A DNA stretch of 64,000 nt, taken from assembly GCA_000827325.1 (NCBI GenBank), contig KN832870.1, positions 3,534,001 to 3,598,000 of the forward strand, written 5' to 3'. The notes under the pieces are model-generated. The model had not been told where the DNA came from. It saw only the letters and a list, made by a program, of their open reading frames with translations, and ran no database searches. Origin of the DNA: Oidiodendron maius Zn (taxonomy: Eukaryota > Ascomycota > Leotiomycetes > Myxotrichaceae). Positions within the stretch are counted from its first letter, which is position 1. The number at the start of each line of letters is the position of its first letter. Positions 35,674 to 47,632 of the stretch are shown one piece after another. A program made the translations under genes and the position numbers.

Positions 35674-37296
35674 ATGTCCGACCACGCTGCAGCTGTTGAT
35701 CTCCAGGATCAGAAGGCAGACGCTGCCAACGGTCGGCTACCTGAGAATGGCGACCGCACAATTAGTGTGGAGCAGAAGCTCGATCTCGGCGACGCCCCAC
35801 GGCCTCCAACGCACACGATGCCCATGATGAAGAAGGTCAAGCGAAAAGATGATGGCCCGCTCGAGATCTTGTGCAAATGGGTAGTGGAGTATCAAGTCGG
35901 TACGAACTCCTAGCGCTCTTCTAGCTCTGGAAGATGGCTGACATGGCAATCCCTAGGCCTCTCAGTCAACCTGCTAATGCTCCTGGGCTTGACCCATATG
36001 TGCTTTCCCCGTGCTCGCAGACACACTCGCAAGTTCTTCGAGCTCTCCTATTACAACCCTGACACGGGTGAGTACCGCGCCGGTTGGAACGATGCCTTCA
36101 TGGTGTTCTACTGGATCATCATTTTCACTGGCCTTCGTGCTGCGTTTATAGACTACATCTTAATGCCCCTTGCAAAGAAGGGTGGTGTCAAGACTGTGAG
36201 GGATTGCACTAGATTTGCTGAGCAGGCTTGGCTTCTGATTTACTACAGTGTATTCTGGACGCTCGGAATGGTGGGTCCGAGAGATGCCTCGCTCAAGCCG
36301 CAGCTGACAATCGCAGTACTTATTAGTGAACTCTGACTACATATTCAACTTCAAAGAGCTTTGGACAAACTGGCCGAATCGGGAAATCGACGGGCTGCGA
36401 AAGTGGTACACGCTGGTACAGTACGCTTTCTGGCTACAGCAGATCGTCGTCATCAATATCGAAGCAAGACGAAAGGACCACTGGCAAATGTTCACTCACC
36501 ACATCGTCACAACAATGTTAATCTTCACGAGTTATGGATATCATCAAACGAAGGTCGCCAACTTCATTCTCTGCATGATGGATGTCGTGGACCTCTTCCT
36601 TCCAGTACGCTCCCCCTCGGCTTTATATATGTCACTCTAACACAGCTTGTTCAGCTAGCGAAATGCCTCAAATACCTAGGCTTCACCACCGTGTGCGATA
36701 TCCTCTTCGGTGTCTTCATGGTCACGTGGATCGCAGCTCGGCACGTCATCTACCTCATGATCTGCTGGTCTATCTATGCCGACATCCCTAACGAGATCGA
36801 ATACGGGTGCTACAGAGGTAAAAACGGCGCCATAACGGGTCCCTTCCCCGCGCCCGATGGCTTCGGCCACCTCCTCGAGCCCTTCCGGGACCCGGAGGGC
36901 ATCGTGTGCTGGAGCAACGGCATCAAGTGGGGCTTCCTCTCTGCGCTGCTCTTCTTACAGGGCATTACCTTGCTCTGGTTCTCCATGATCGTCAAGGTAG
37001 CCATCAACGTTCTACGGGGCGGGGAGGCAGACGACTCGCGTAGTGACGACGAGGGCGATGCCGAGGAGGACCTCAAGGATGAGGAAGATCTGGAGCAGTC
37101 TCAGCCGCTCCTCCAGGCCGAGCTCCCTCCCTTCGAAGAGGAGGTCGGCGTAGAGGCCATCAACCTCAAAGGGCGGACCTCTAACGCCTCGAGGTACCGC
37201 AAGAGCGCCGGCACATCCAGCGGTGTGAGCATAGCCGGGCACAGCAGCGACAGGAAAGAATTGCTGGGTAGAATTGGATGCGACAAGGGCAATTGA
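35674..37296 (+). CDS. LAG1: Ceramide synthase (LAG1/LAC1 type, TLC domain)
   Basis: Four exons, 35674-35899, 35957-36270, 36317-36604 and 36655-37296, give 489 residues with matching phases. The TLC domain contains the Lag1 motif, beginning HHIVTTMLIFTSYGYHQTK and ending MMDVVDLFLP; its His pair is essential in characterised enzymes. Conserved neighbours are FRAGWNDAF-like EYRAGWNDAFMVFYWI, RFAEQAWLLIYYSVFWTLGM, and NWPNREIDGLRKWYTLVQ. Six or more membrane helices can be seen, with an acidic cytosolic tail rich in D, E and S, including a possible casein kinase 2 target SDDEGDAEEDL. The enzyme joins a fatty acyl-CoA to a sphingoid base in the ER. Filamentous fungi often have two paralogues (BarA and LagA); which one this is cannot be told here. 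Confidence 0.93.
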
Positions 37297-37888
37297 GAAG
37301 ACGGGCGTGCACGGATTTGCACGACTCATGAAACTGGAACTCGGCGTCTTTTAGCGAAGAGAGACAATGAGTACGACTTTCCTCACTCTTCCGGGTTTTC
37401 CTTTGATGATGAATAACCGGATTCCAACATACCCATTTCCTCAGTTCTCCACCTCGTCATCCTATGGAATTGATCTCAAGGTCGCGAAGGCTGCATTTTC
37501 CTCTTTTACGCAGCTGGGATTTTCCGAATTACATTCCCGCACTCCTTAGACACCGTATTAGGGTGGGATGCGTACCTTTCTTTTCTCAGAGGCGTTGATT
37601 TACATAGGCAGGGATCGGAATTTATGTATGGGCTATATGAATGGAACTTGCTGCGGTGGAGATATCCCAGTACAGCCCCAGAGTAGCAAATCTCTGAATT
37701 GAATGGATTTGAATCCTCTGACATTGTTGGTATTTTATTATTTGTAGATGATACTAGAACCAGGTGGCGAGTTGCACGAATCCTTATATTGGTCTGTTTC
37801 TTCCTTTAACCCATCGAAGGACTCAAATACAGGTCGCTGACCGCCCTGCTATCTCATCTAGAGAATACATCCTCTATATCGAACATGA
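37297..37888. other. Convergent 3' spacer
   Basis: About 590 bp between the ceramide synthase stop (+) and the kinase-WD40 stop (-). Only short, unsupported open frames. Confidence 0.5.
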
Positions 37889-40203
37889 TCATTCATTTAC
37901 GCGTAATCGCCTAAGCGTATCAAAGTCCCAAAGCTTGATCGTATTGTCCCTTGATGCAGAAGCTAGAATCTTATCGCCTGGTGAGAAGGCCAGGGAGGTA
38001 ACCCAGGCCGTGTGTCCTACGAGTATCTGAGCAGTTCTCGTAGCTAGATCCCAAACTCGGATTGTTTTATCCTCCGAAGCAGACACCAATAATCTGTCGT
38101 CGGTTGTGAAGGATAAACAACGGGCTGTGCCTGTATGGCCATTAAGTATCTGTATAGCCCTGCGATCATCTATATCCCAGAGTCTAATGCTCCAGTCTTC
38201 AGATGCAGAGGCAAAGAACTTCAGGTTGTGAGAGAATACCAATGTTCGGATAGCTCTTTGGTGGCCTATAAGTGTTGATGAAAGACCACTTTCACGGTCT
38301 GTAGATATTTCTCCAATGTCATTCTTTTTTAGATGCCATATTTGAATGGTGTGGTCGTCTGATCCGGATGCCATCATGAGGTCGCCGTCCGAGAATGCCA
38401 CACATCTTACCCAGTCAGTATGAGCTATAATAGTCTGCAGGAGGGAACCCTTTGCCACGCTCCAAAGTCGGACGGTTTTATCAGCCGATGCAGTTGCTAC
38501 AATGTTGCGGCTTGATGAGAATGCCACACAAAAGACTGAGTCCACATGACCTGAGAATAGCATCGTGGAGCCTGTTAATATCTTTGTTATTTGGACGTCC
38601 TTTAGATTTAATACAGAAGCAACCATCATGCAGAACGGACTTTTTCGGTGGATATGACAAGGCCCGCTGCTACATCCCAAAGCCGGAAAGTCTCGTCTCC
38701 CGATGCAGATCCAAGCAAGTTACCTTCTGGAGAAAAGGCCACAGACCAGACCCAGTATGTATGGCCCTCTAATGACTTCAAGTAGGGAATGGCGGACTTT
38801 AGTTTAGGTAAAGCTGCATCCTGCCCAGCTGACATGTGTCGAGCATTGGACATTGGTCGCGGTGGCGGACACGGTTTGCGAGAAATTGCAAAACGGTCAA
38901 ATACAGACAACGAGTTGATTTCCGTTACAGGGTCAGTATTTATGGCGGAGTCAGCTTGAGACTGCCAGGAGCCGAAGGCTGGGCGAATGATTTAATACCA
39001 TTATGGGCAATGGTGTCATATCTCGTGGTGGAGATAGTCAGACCTGCACTAGTGCTCGATTCTTCCGGGTTTAGAGTGCTATCTTGAAGTTCTAATATGT
39101 CAGAGTCTGAAATGATTTTAGTTAGCCCGAAGAAGTGTCCAAGGATTGTGATATCTCCTTGCCTACCTGAAGCAACCCATATATGATTTAACGCCTCTGG
39201 TGCCGAGAGTCTCTCCTTTGGATCGGCTGCGAGAAGCTCTTGGACGAATTTAGAACCTGAGCTTCTAATTCTACTCTCAAATTCATGGTTGCGAGGAAAT
39301 GATTTGCCTCGGTAATATTGTCCCAAAGTCGATATGTCAAAGGGAGGGAACCCAGCGATTATTCGATATGCAATGCATCCGACAGACCACAGGTCAACAG
39401 CATTGGTATATTCTGCGTTTGGTAATTTCAAATCGGGTCCTAAGAGATCAAGAATTTCAGGAGCCATGTAAGAGAAACTACCGCAAACGGTACGATATAC
39501 AGTAGTGTCCACCAGTCTCTTGCTCACTCCAAAGTCCGCGATTTTAACCCACCACTTTGGGGGTCCATTGACTACCAAAATGTTCTTCAATACCATACTA
39601 TTAGCAAATGCATTAGGAAATATGGCAACTATTTGTAATATACCTGTGGCTTGAGGTCTCGATGTGCAAAAGACTCGGCGTGCACAATCTGTAGTGCCGA
39701 GAGAATCTGATTCGCGATACCTCGAGCCTCGGATTCTGGCACTCTCCCAGAGAGTGCTTTCACGTTCTTTTTGAGATCCCTCAAGGTAATATATTCCATT
39801 GCAAGGAACACATTGGCTCCGTCTTTGAACCAGCCAAAAAAATCAACGAACACCGCAGCTTCTCTAAACTACCAAGCAAGAATCATCAGCAACATGTAAA
39901 CAATCAGCCTGAAAAGATTGACATTTAAATTTAATTTACTTTAGGTTTAGAAAATTCCATATGCGCCCCTAGCTCCTTCTCACACTCCTTATCGCTTATA
40001 TTTCCACTCATCGTTGGAATCCTTTTGACTGCTCTTATCCTGCCAACTTGGGCATTTTTCTGGAGGCGCACCACACCAAAGGCTCCGTGACCTAAGTATT
40101 TTTTCATCTCGCCATATCTGTGTCTGTGGCAGTCACCTAATATTCCTCGCCGAATCCGTAATGAAGTGTATCTCCTCGACTCGATCGTCATATACCTTCG
40201 CAT
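37889..40203 (-). CDS. Serine/threonine protein kinase fused to six WD40 repeats
   Basis: Six exons on the minus strand in the best model: 40203-39940, 39868-39644, 39584-39167, 39106-39044, 38978-38641 and 38599-37889. All phases agree and give 672 residues. Kinase motifs are complete: glycine loop [11 protein letters not shown] (about 37-47), AVKR, HRDLKPQN (about 157-164), DFG (180-182), SYMAPEI and [12 protein letters not shown]. After a linker rich in S, P and R come six WD40 repeats (about residue 395 to the end), such as [66 protein letters not shown] and [12 protein letters not shown]. All key catalytic residues are present, so an active kinase is expected. The start is uncertain: an ATG at 40237 opens a different, protein-like frame just upstream. 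The cellular role is unknown. Confidence 0.8.
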
Positions 40204-41100
40204 TAATCTGCCAGTACGCTAGGTCTGGCGTGGACATAATTATTCACTAGATATTGAAAGAAACTCAGTAAAGCCTCTCCACCTACCGCTAGTTCTTGAG
40301 TAAGCCGGCCCAAGCAAGACCTCGAAAGAAACATTTGAGGTCACCTTTAGAGACTTTACAGAGAGGTCTATCGTGGAAGGATTGTTGAAGTCTTGTCTAC
40401 AAGATCTGGGCGCTTAGGTGCGGCAGCTCGCGGACATCTTGAGCCAATCAACTTGTAAGAGGACTTCGAATATGTACGAAATATCTCTCCCAACCAAATA
40501 AAATATACGGAATTTGGCGACAGTATACGCATTGTCCCCTTTCGGATCAAAATAGGACATATATAGGAGACTTTCCTTTCCAGTCAGTGGCCTTAGATAG
40601 CTAGCTTTAAGCTACGACCGATAACGGGCTTACTGTAAGCATGCTGGAATTGAGAGCAACCTTTCACTCTCAGCACAAGGCCCAGCATTTCATGAATTAC
40701 CAAATCAGGTATTTACAAGACTTTGTCAATGTTTCAAATTTGTATTTTCATTCATGCCGGATATAGAGCAAGTCCTTAGATGTATCTCGAACACAATTTG
40801 CACAACATAGAAAACGCCTTGAAAGTATGCCCAAAGTATCCACTTGCCTGGCTGATACAAGCCATATACAAGTAGATCGCCATTAACCAGAGATTAATTG
40901 TCCAGAATCCCACTGCCTAAAGACCTTGGGTGGGAATTCTTGTTCAAGCCAGACAACTCGTCCATCCAATGCCGAGAAGAAGAGGGTATGGTGGGTGAAT
41001 AGCAAGCGGAAAACCAATCGTGTCACATTTACTTATTACATAACTCCAACCACTCCGGATTGCACCTTTCCGTCCCAATTGAATCCTGAACATACGGGTC
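40204..41100. other. Spacer between kinase-WD40 and SHO1 genes
   Basis: About 900 AT-rich bases, upstream of the kinase gene and downstream of SHO1, both minus strand. It includes the out-of-frame piece starting at 40237 described as a finding. A 60-codon minus frame at 40550-40368 has no signature. Confidence 0.5.
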
Positions 41101-42234
41101 TTATAATAGGAGAAGATAATTCGAGGGAGCAATACCGGTCTCTCCGGTGGATTTCCTGGCTTGCCACCATCTCCCGCTAACGTCGGAGACTTCGAGTATC
41201 TCGTGCTTTGAGAAAGATATCTCGTTGGCATCGTCCGGGTTGGCCTCGTATGAATAAATGGCTCGTGCCTTATAGGGGTACTCAGTCGGTGGGACCACCT
41301 CACCAACAGGTTCGGTAGGCCCGGTTGCGCCGAGGCCACTGGTTGGCGATGCGCTATTGGCGAACTTGGCTTGCGTAGAGCCACGGTCATTGCTTGAGAA
41401 TCCTGCTACAGGAGAGGAAGTCTCGAAGCCTCCTAGTTGGGCCGAGGTGTACATCTGAGGTGGAACATTAGAAGAGACGGTGTTTGGTCGGCCATTTCCA
41501 AAGCCCGAGGACATCCCCCGGCCACTATGGGAAGATGGACGCTCCTTGTGGAGGGCGAAAGAATCGAGGTATGCCCGAGGCACGGCAGATGGGGTCGATC
41601 CAAAGTAGAACATCCAGATAATCTGGTGCGGTGTCAGTACGTCGGTCAGGACCAGCGAGACATGAGTCCGCTTACATTTACCATGGAAAGCAAGATGAAG
41701 CCAGCAGAAGCGGCCTGCTTCGCACCATCAGAGGTATAGATCAACCGGTCGACGCTAGAGCTGCAAAGGATGAGCCCAGCAGAGAGGAAGCCAACGAGGG
41801 CAACATGATAAGTCTGTGTGGTATCGGATGCCACGACGACGAAGACACCAATGATGAGGCAGAGCATATATGCAATGGCGAACCACGAGAAATTAGGAAA
41901 GCCGAGGGAAGTATGTTGGGCGGTCGCGATGGCCGAAGCCACAAACGCGATAAACCATGCGAGCTGTCACAGATCAGTCAGTCAGCACGAAAAGTTCTCT
42001 CCACAAAAGCTAGATGTCCCGAAGGATTGCGAACGCTGCACTATCTGGGTAGAGGGGAGCAGGGAGGAGGATCCCACATACTATAGAGATCGAGACGGTG
42101 GCTAGCGCAAAGGGGTCGCCGATGATGTTGTCCATGCTCATCGAGCGCATGCCCGAGGTTCGGCGGCCCTTCGAGTCCATCTGCCCATTCATTTTGCGGA
42201 GCGACGGCGAGTGTAGGGAACCGTAAGAGGGCAT
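41101..42234 (-). CDS. SHO1: Sho1 high-osmolarity signalling protein
   Basis: Three exons on the minus strand, 42234-42082, 41963-41676 and 41622-41101, give 320 residues. Four transmembrane helices follow the N-terminal cytosolic stretch: [20 protein letters not shown], then a helix with [16 protein letters not shown], then [14 protein letters not shown] and [21 protein letters not shown] linker rich in S, G, P and T leads to a C-terminal SH3 domain with [29 protein letters not shown] and [11 protein letters not shown]. In yeast the SH3 domain binds Pbs2 and links the plasma membrane to the HOG MAP kinase route; in moulds it also affects growth and morphology. An internal ATG at 42192 is an alternative start. 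Confidence 0.95.
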
Positions 42235-43857
42235 GTGGAAGAAGATAGGGGTCTTGACCCTTCCCGCAGATTGGGCTGGGCGGAAGGATTATGCGCGTGT
42301 CGGGGCCGGCGCGGCAGCGCACGCAGGATTGAAAGATATCGTGGGGGGAAGAGAAGACGTCGGCTCAACGACGCAGAGGAGACAGAGGGAGGATGTTGAG
42401 AGAGGGCGCGCAAGGTGAAAAAAGACGGAGTCGCAGGTCGAGTCGAGTCGAGTCGGTGGAGGAGGGATGGCGGGTTGTCGTTGGAGTGTTTCAGCTGCGG
42501 GTGTGGAGAAGAGAAAGTGGCAATTGGGTCGAAGGGTGGCCGCAGCACCAGTAAAATGGAACGGGAGTCGTGGATGAAGGGAGGAGGGGTGGGGAGAGTG
42601 GCGCCAGGAGAGATTGGTTGATGAAGGGACAAAGAAAGAGAGACTGAGAGAGTGTGAGGGAGTGGTGAGGGTGCGAGAAAGAAGTGATGAGAGAAAAGGC
42701 TGGGCGGCGGCGGAGAAGTATGTAAGAAAAGGAGAGACGAGAGATTGAAAGTTGGACGGGCTACGCGAAGGATTCACAGAGACACAGCACGACCATCACT
42801 ATCACTATTACCATGACCAAGATATTATTTTCCTTTCGACAAAAAAATAAATAAATGCTCCATACAGGACTCCAGACCAAGGCAGAGCCCCGACGTCGTC
42901 CCCTTTTTCCAGAATCCCATCTCCTCGCTGGCCGCCTCGTGCACTCCCCCTCCATTCCCGATAGTCATTTCCCAGTACTGCCTTCCACTGGCCAGCATTG
43001 CAAATCCAGCCTGTCCAGTCGAGGATGGGCGAGAGCACTGGCTGGCAGATCGGGACCACAGTGGCCGAGGCAACTTATGCGCAGCGTCGGGAGATATACG
43101 TCGCCCTCTAAGTCTCCGACTGTCACAGAATTATCCTCCGCCCGGCGCGAGACAACCTGTCAACCACCTCCGTAATGGATAATGGCCGGCGCTGACTTTT
43201 ACGCAGCTGGCATACTGACGTCTGCGGCACAGTGATGAAACTTCCTTTATCCACAACGCTATCTATAATACTGCACTGTACATTCTTCACTGAGAGCCCC
43301 ATCCTTGCAGCCGAGTCCCGACCGTCAAGGACGTGCAGAAGCTGGGCGTCGGCCTGCGCCGACAGACGCGCTCTGACTGCCCCAGGCGTGTTTTCACTTC
43401 TCATGCCTTGCTGGATACCCTCACACTGACGCGGCCAGCTATGCCTTACGCTGCCAGCACGATGCTCATTCTCCGGATCCAGAGACACACGGCCTGGCCC
43501 ACGCAGAGGATCTACAAACTTATGCCCCACAACAACCCGCCCACACGCGTGAACCCGATCTGAGACACCCACAAGACACCTCCAAGACACTTGCCCAGAC
43601 ATGCCGAACCACCGGATATCCTCATCCGTGCATACCTGTCTCTCTCAACAGGAATGCCTCCTTCTCGCATCATGACAAGCGGTAAGCAGAGCAGAGTGAC
43701 GGCAGTGAAACCTCCAGCCATCAGTAATCACTCCGGAGACCAGCCCAGTAAATGTTCCAGCTTCTAGCCCCCAGACCGCCTTTTATTATCACGATCCGGG
43801 ATATATATCTCATGCTCCAGTCCAGATTTTGGCCTAAGAGAGTCGCGGCCGGTGCCT
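42235..43857. other. SHO1 promoter/leader and undecided region
   Basis: Bases 42235-42780 are purine-rich on the plus strand, i.e. a pyrimidine-rich leader on the SHO1 coding strand. From 42800 to 43857, minus-strand open frames at 43602-43123 and 43721-43512 overlap in different frames. The second would encode a short hydrophobic peptide starting MAGGFTAVTLLCLPLV. Neither matches a family I know, and no convincing exon structure joins them. A hidden small gene or non-coding transcript is possible. Confidence 0.4.
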
Positions 43858-44545
43858 TCAGACTATGCTCTCATCTAACTTCTTCGCCAGTGTAGCTCTC
43901 CGTATCTTCTGCTCCCCCTGCGCTACCCTCCCCTCCAGGTCCGCCCAAGCGTCTCCCACGCGTAGAATATCATTTGTATACCACTGCTGAATGACAGCCG
44001 CACTCCGTGCCCTCAATTCCGCGATCTCAGCGTCCTGCGCTACTTGTACTGCTTCGAGCTGCGCGATTCGGGGAACCAGCTCGATGAGCTGGGCGGACAA
44101 GTCGGCTGGCGGGACGGGCACGTCTTTGATCGAAGTCAGACGCGATGCTGTCGAGGAGTAGGAGCTTGACGACGCGAGGACGATGGAGAGAATGCTCGAG
44201 GTATCGAGGGTGGTGGGTAGGTTGTCTGTATTGATGGACTGAAAGAGGTCGGGATATCTCGCATCTGTTTGAACTTTTTTTCAGTGATGGGTTCTTTTTG
44301 GAAAAGCTTTTGCGAGACTAACGCAGCGTCAGTAGATCTTGAATGACTCTCGACTTGGAGGCCAGCTGGTGTAGAGATTGCTCCAGATCTGCCAGGCGTT
44401 TGGCTACGGGTGCGGTACTGTTTTGCGTGCTGCCAACAGCCTCACCGGTCTGCCCAGACACAGCGTACTCTATTCGTCGTAGGCGAGCCTCGAGGAGGTC
44501 GATGGTCTCTGTGGCTGTCTTGTCGAATGTGTTTTCCATCGCCAT
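43858..44545 (-). CDS. ro-10: Dynactin p24 subunit (nuclear distribution protein ro-10 type)
   Basis: Two exons on the minus strand, 44545-44323 and 44264-43858, flank a 58-nt intron (GTTAGT...ACAG) and give 209 residues. The N-terminus, DKTATETIDLLEARLRRIEY, and the block QLASKSRVIQDLLTLHARYP across the splice site fit the ro-10/p24 (DCTN3) family of dynactin shoulder subunits. The rest is largely helical; predicted coiled coils lie around LAD-LEQSLHQL and in LEAVQVAQDAEIAELRA. Dynactin couples dynein to cargo and is needed for nuclear distribution in hyphae. A second in-frame ATG two codons later could also be used. Family assignment rests on the helical blocks, so it is good but not absolute. 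Confidence 0.78.
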
Positions 44546-45050
44546 GGCTGCTTAAATAAGAGGTTGAATCGATATACCAATGTTAAGAGACTTGCAGAGA
44601 AGATATTCAAAGCTTTGGCTCCTTAACGCCATAGCTTCAGGGCAAGGGGTAAGGCTGTGGCGGTGTGGCTGGTGACTGTGGCGCGTGGCTTACTTTTCAG
44701 ACAAGCCGAAGGAGCACGTTAGCTGCCGGATTCGATTCGAAACCACAAGAAGGATTGAGGCTAGCCGCAACACAAGAAAACACACTCACCAGGCGTCTCT
44801 TGCTTCTCGATACAGGACGAAATCCACGATTAGGCAACTTCTGCGATACCCGACGCAGAATGCTAGCCGTGATCACCACCTACGCTACTCTCTGCTAACT
44901 TCTCGACATTCGTTTCCCTGTATCAACCGCGACAAGTGACCACCGCCACGCTGGTCTCACTCGATGCCAACCCACCCTCTCTAGACTCTGCGTCTGCGTT
45001 TGAACACCTCTGACATTCCGATCGGTATTCGCAAGGCGTATACGTAAACG
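44546..45050. promoter_or_regulatory. Divergent promoter region, dynactin p24 and amino acid transporter
   Basis: About 500 bp between the two start codons with no supported gene. An open frame at 44665-44898 has no family signature. Confidence 0.45.
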
Positions 45051-46852
45051 ATGTTGTCCTATTCTGCGATGGGAAGTGCGAGTGGTGGCAACTCAGCGGA
45101 CACTCCGCGAGGCAGAAGGTGGGCTTCTATACCCTACCGGATGTATAAATCGGACCAGGCTAACAGGGCGACATAGACCACGCTCGAATCGCTCTTTGAA
45201 AGATCAACACTTCAATGGCCAGGCGTCATGGATGAGTAGCAATATCAACCTTGTTAACACCAGTATGTCCTCGAGGTTTCAGTTCTCCTTTTCAAGATAC
45301 TCACAGGCCTACAGTCATTGGCGCCGGGGTGCTCGCCATGCCACTTGCGATGTCGCATATGGGTATACTATTAGGAATATTCGTGATAATATGGTCAGGG
45401 CTCGCAGCTGCCTTTGGGCTATACCTCCAATCTCTTTGTGCTCGATATCTGGAACGGGGCAACTCCTCCTTCTTCGCCCTCTCGCAGATCACGTACCCTA
45501 ATGCGGCCGTCGTGTTTGACGCCGCAATTGCGATCAAGTGCTTTGGTGTCGGTGTTAGTTACTTGATCATCATTGGTGATCTTATGCCGGGTGTTATTAG
45601 AGGGTTTGATGAAGGTGCAGATGCAGTTCCGTTTCTTGTGGATCGACATTTTTGGATTACTGTTTTCATGTAAGAGACCTTTCTGAATGCATACATATCT
45701 ACTCTACTAACATCGGTGCCAGGCTTGTTGTGATTCCACTTTCATTTCTTCGACGTCTAGACTCGTTGAAATACACCAGTATTGTCGCATTGGTCTCTAT
45801 TGGATATCTCGTAATACTCATCGTTTACCACTTTACAAAAGGCGATACGATGGCAGATAGAGGTCCTATTAGAGTTGTCCAGTGGGGAAGCCTTATTCAG
45901 GTTTTGCAGAGCTTTCCGGTTATTGTCTTCGCATATACATGCCATCAGAATGTAGGTCGCAATCTCCGTGACGTGGGACTAAAACTAACAATATCACCAG
46001 ATGTTCTCTATCTTGAATGAGATCCGAGACAATTCACACCGAAGGTTAGTTCGGTAGTATTCTACCTCTGAACGCCCACTGATAGTTTGCGTCAGTACAT
46101 CTAGCGTTATTGCTGCCAGCATTGGCTCCGCCTGCTGTACTTACATTTTGGTTGCCATAACCGGCTACCTATCATTTGGAAATAATGTTCTAGGAAATAT
46201 TGTTGGCATGTGTAAGTATCAGCACGACCTACTAAATACAATGGCTGACACTTCCACAGATCAACCCTCAATCGCTTCAACTATTGCAAAAGCTGCAATT
46301 GTCATTCTGGTAGTTTTCTCATATCCTCTTCAAGTACATCCTTGTAGAGCTTCTGTCGACGCGGTCTTGAAGTGGCGCCCGAATGGCTGGAAGCCTATAA
46401 GGACTACGTCAAACGACTCACCGGTGCGAGTAGCACCTCTCCTTCCGCAAACCCCGGTGCAGCAGAAGTCTGGCTCAGAAATTGGAGAAGTTCGATTTGC
46501 GGTTATTACAACAGTGATAATCGTGCTCGGTTACACCGCGGCCATGACCGTCTCATCCCTTGATAAAGTTCTTGCATATGTCGGGAGCACTGGAAGCACA
46601 AGTATAAGCTTTATCCTACCAGGACTGTTCTACTACAAGATCTCGGACCCAGAGTCAATACACCACCAGCGGCTTGCAAAGGAAGACGACGATGAAAGCA
46701 GCGCTGATGAAGAGGATGGACAGGGAGATCACTGGAATGGCTCTTGGCGTAGGGCAGTATTACGAAAACTTGCTCTTGGACTCGCTCTATATGGGATTTT
46801 CGTCATGGTTCTGTGCCTAGGCACGAATCTCTTCTTCACCACTGCTCACTAA
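45051..46852 (+). CDS. Vacuolar-type amino acid transporter (AVT/SLC38-like, AAAP family)
   Basis: Seven exons: 45051-45118, 45177-45262, 45315-45669, 45723-45951, 46001-46044, 46096-46211 and 46260-46852. Phases agree and give 496 residues. The start of the transporter core, SSNINLVNTIIGAGVLAMPL, is the standard first helix of AAAP carriers. Other landmarks are GVGVSYLIIIGDLMP, FAYTCHQNMFSILNEIRDNS and VAITGYLSFGNNVLGNIV. About eleven hydrophobic helices are present. A hydrophilic loop rich in D and E (KEDDDESSADEEDG) lies before the last helix. The nearest characterised group is yeast Avt6/Avt7-like exporters of acidic or neutral amino acids from the vacuole; substrate and direction are inferred only. 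The short N-terminal cytosolic part uses the GACATAG acceptor, since the nearer CTAACAG would bring an early stop. Confidence 0.88.
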
Positions 46853-47125
46853 GCGTTAAAAACATATACCAACATAGGGATGGCGTTTTAAGGGGTTTCA
46901 ACATGGTGATGACTCACGGCAGCTGTGCATCTGGAAATGGAGCGATACTATACATATTCTGTACATATAAACCGTCTAAATATGAAATATAATACAAAAC
47001 ATCACGCGACCTTTTATAGGTGCCCGTACCTCCCAACGCCGTGAACACATTTCCATCAGGCAGCATGCTTTGGTGCAAATTTCACAATGCTTCGCCTGTC
47101 AATCCCCTACTATACATTATGCATT
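46853..47125. other. Convergent 3' spacer
   Basis: About 270 bp between the amino acid transporter stop and the stop of the minus-strand MRPS16 gene. AT-rich; nothing else visible. Confidence 0.5.
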
Positions 47126-47632
47126 CTAGTTCGTCTTCTTGGGCGCAGGCGTCTCTGTCTTGGGCGCTGGACGATATTTCGGCTCCAGTAGCCCAGCCTA
47201 AAAAGCATTAACCACTACTCCATAAGCTCCAGAGTCTTAGGACGGCGAGTACTAACCATTGATAATAATCTCCATGCAGAATCACTTGGCTGTGCTCCCA
47301 CACCTAACCAATATTTCGTCCTCGTACTATCCAGCTTGATATCCTTCCACCCGGGACCTTCTCCATCAACTGGAGCCTTTGGAATCGGGTCGTACGTTCC
47401 TATCATCGCTAGCATCAGCCTTCCACCCCGTCCGACATCTATCCACTCATTTGTAGACGTACCTAGCACTTCAATTGGCTTGCCATTCCTCGCCGACCTA
47501 TCTCTCAAGTCAGCTTCCTGTTCTACAACAATCGACGCGCCAAGGGAGGGCAAACCGGGCTTGCGCAACGACAATATTATAGAAAGGAGCATGCCGGCGC
47601 CCGAAGCGCGCTAATCTGATCTTGAGCACCAT
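47126..47632 (-). CDS. MRPS16: Mitochondrial small-subunit ribosomal protein bS16m
   Basis: Four exons on the minus strand, 47632-47556, 47503-47463, 47399-47257 and 47197-47126, give 110 residues with matching phases. The N-terminus MVLKIRLARFGRRHAPFYNI is the universal S16 signature, continuing into VVAQARDRSARNGKPIEVLG and TYDPIPKAP. The block KDIKLDSTRTKYWLGVGAQP and AWRLLSMAGLLEPKY complete the fold. A short K/P/T-rich tail ends the protein. Without splicing the exons look like one long frame (47592-47215) that is mostly intron in part. The protein sits in the mitochondrial ribosome. It is divergent from the NAD(P)HX epimerase gene with 355 bp between starts. Confidence 0.95.

Noticed and set aside
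43123-43721. Minus-strand frames including a hydrophobic peptide starting MAGGFTAVTLLC
   Set aside because: Two overlapping frames compete and no splice model joins them into a recognised protein.
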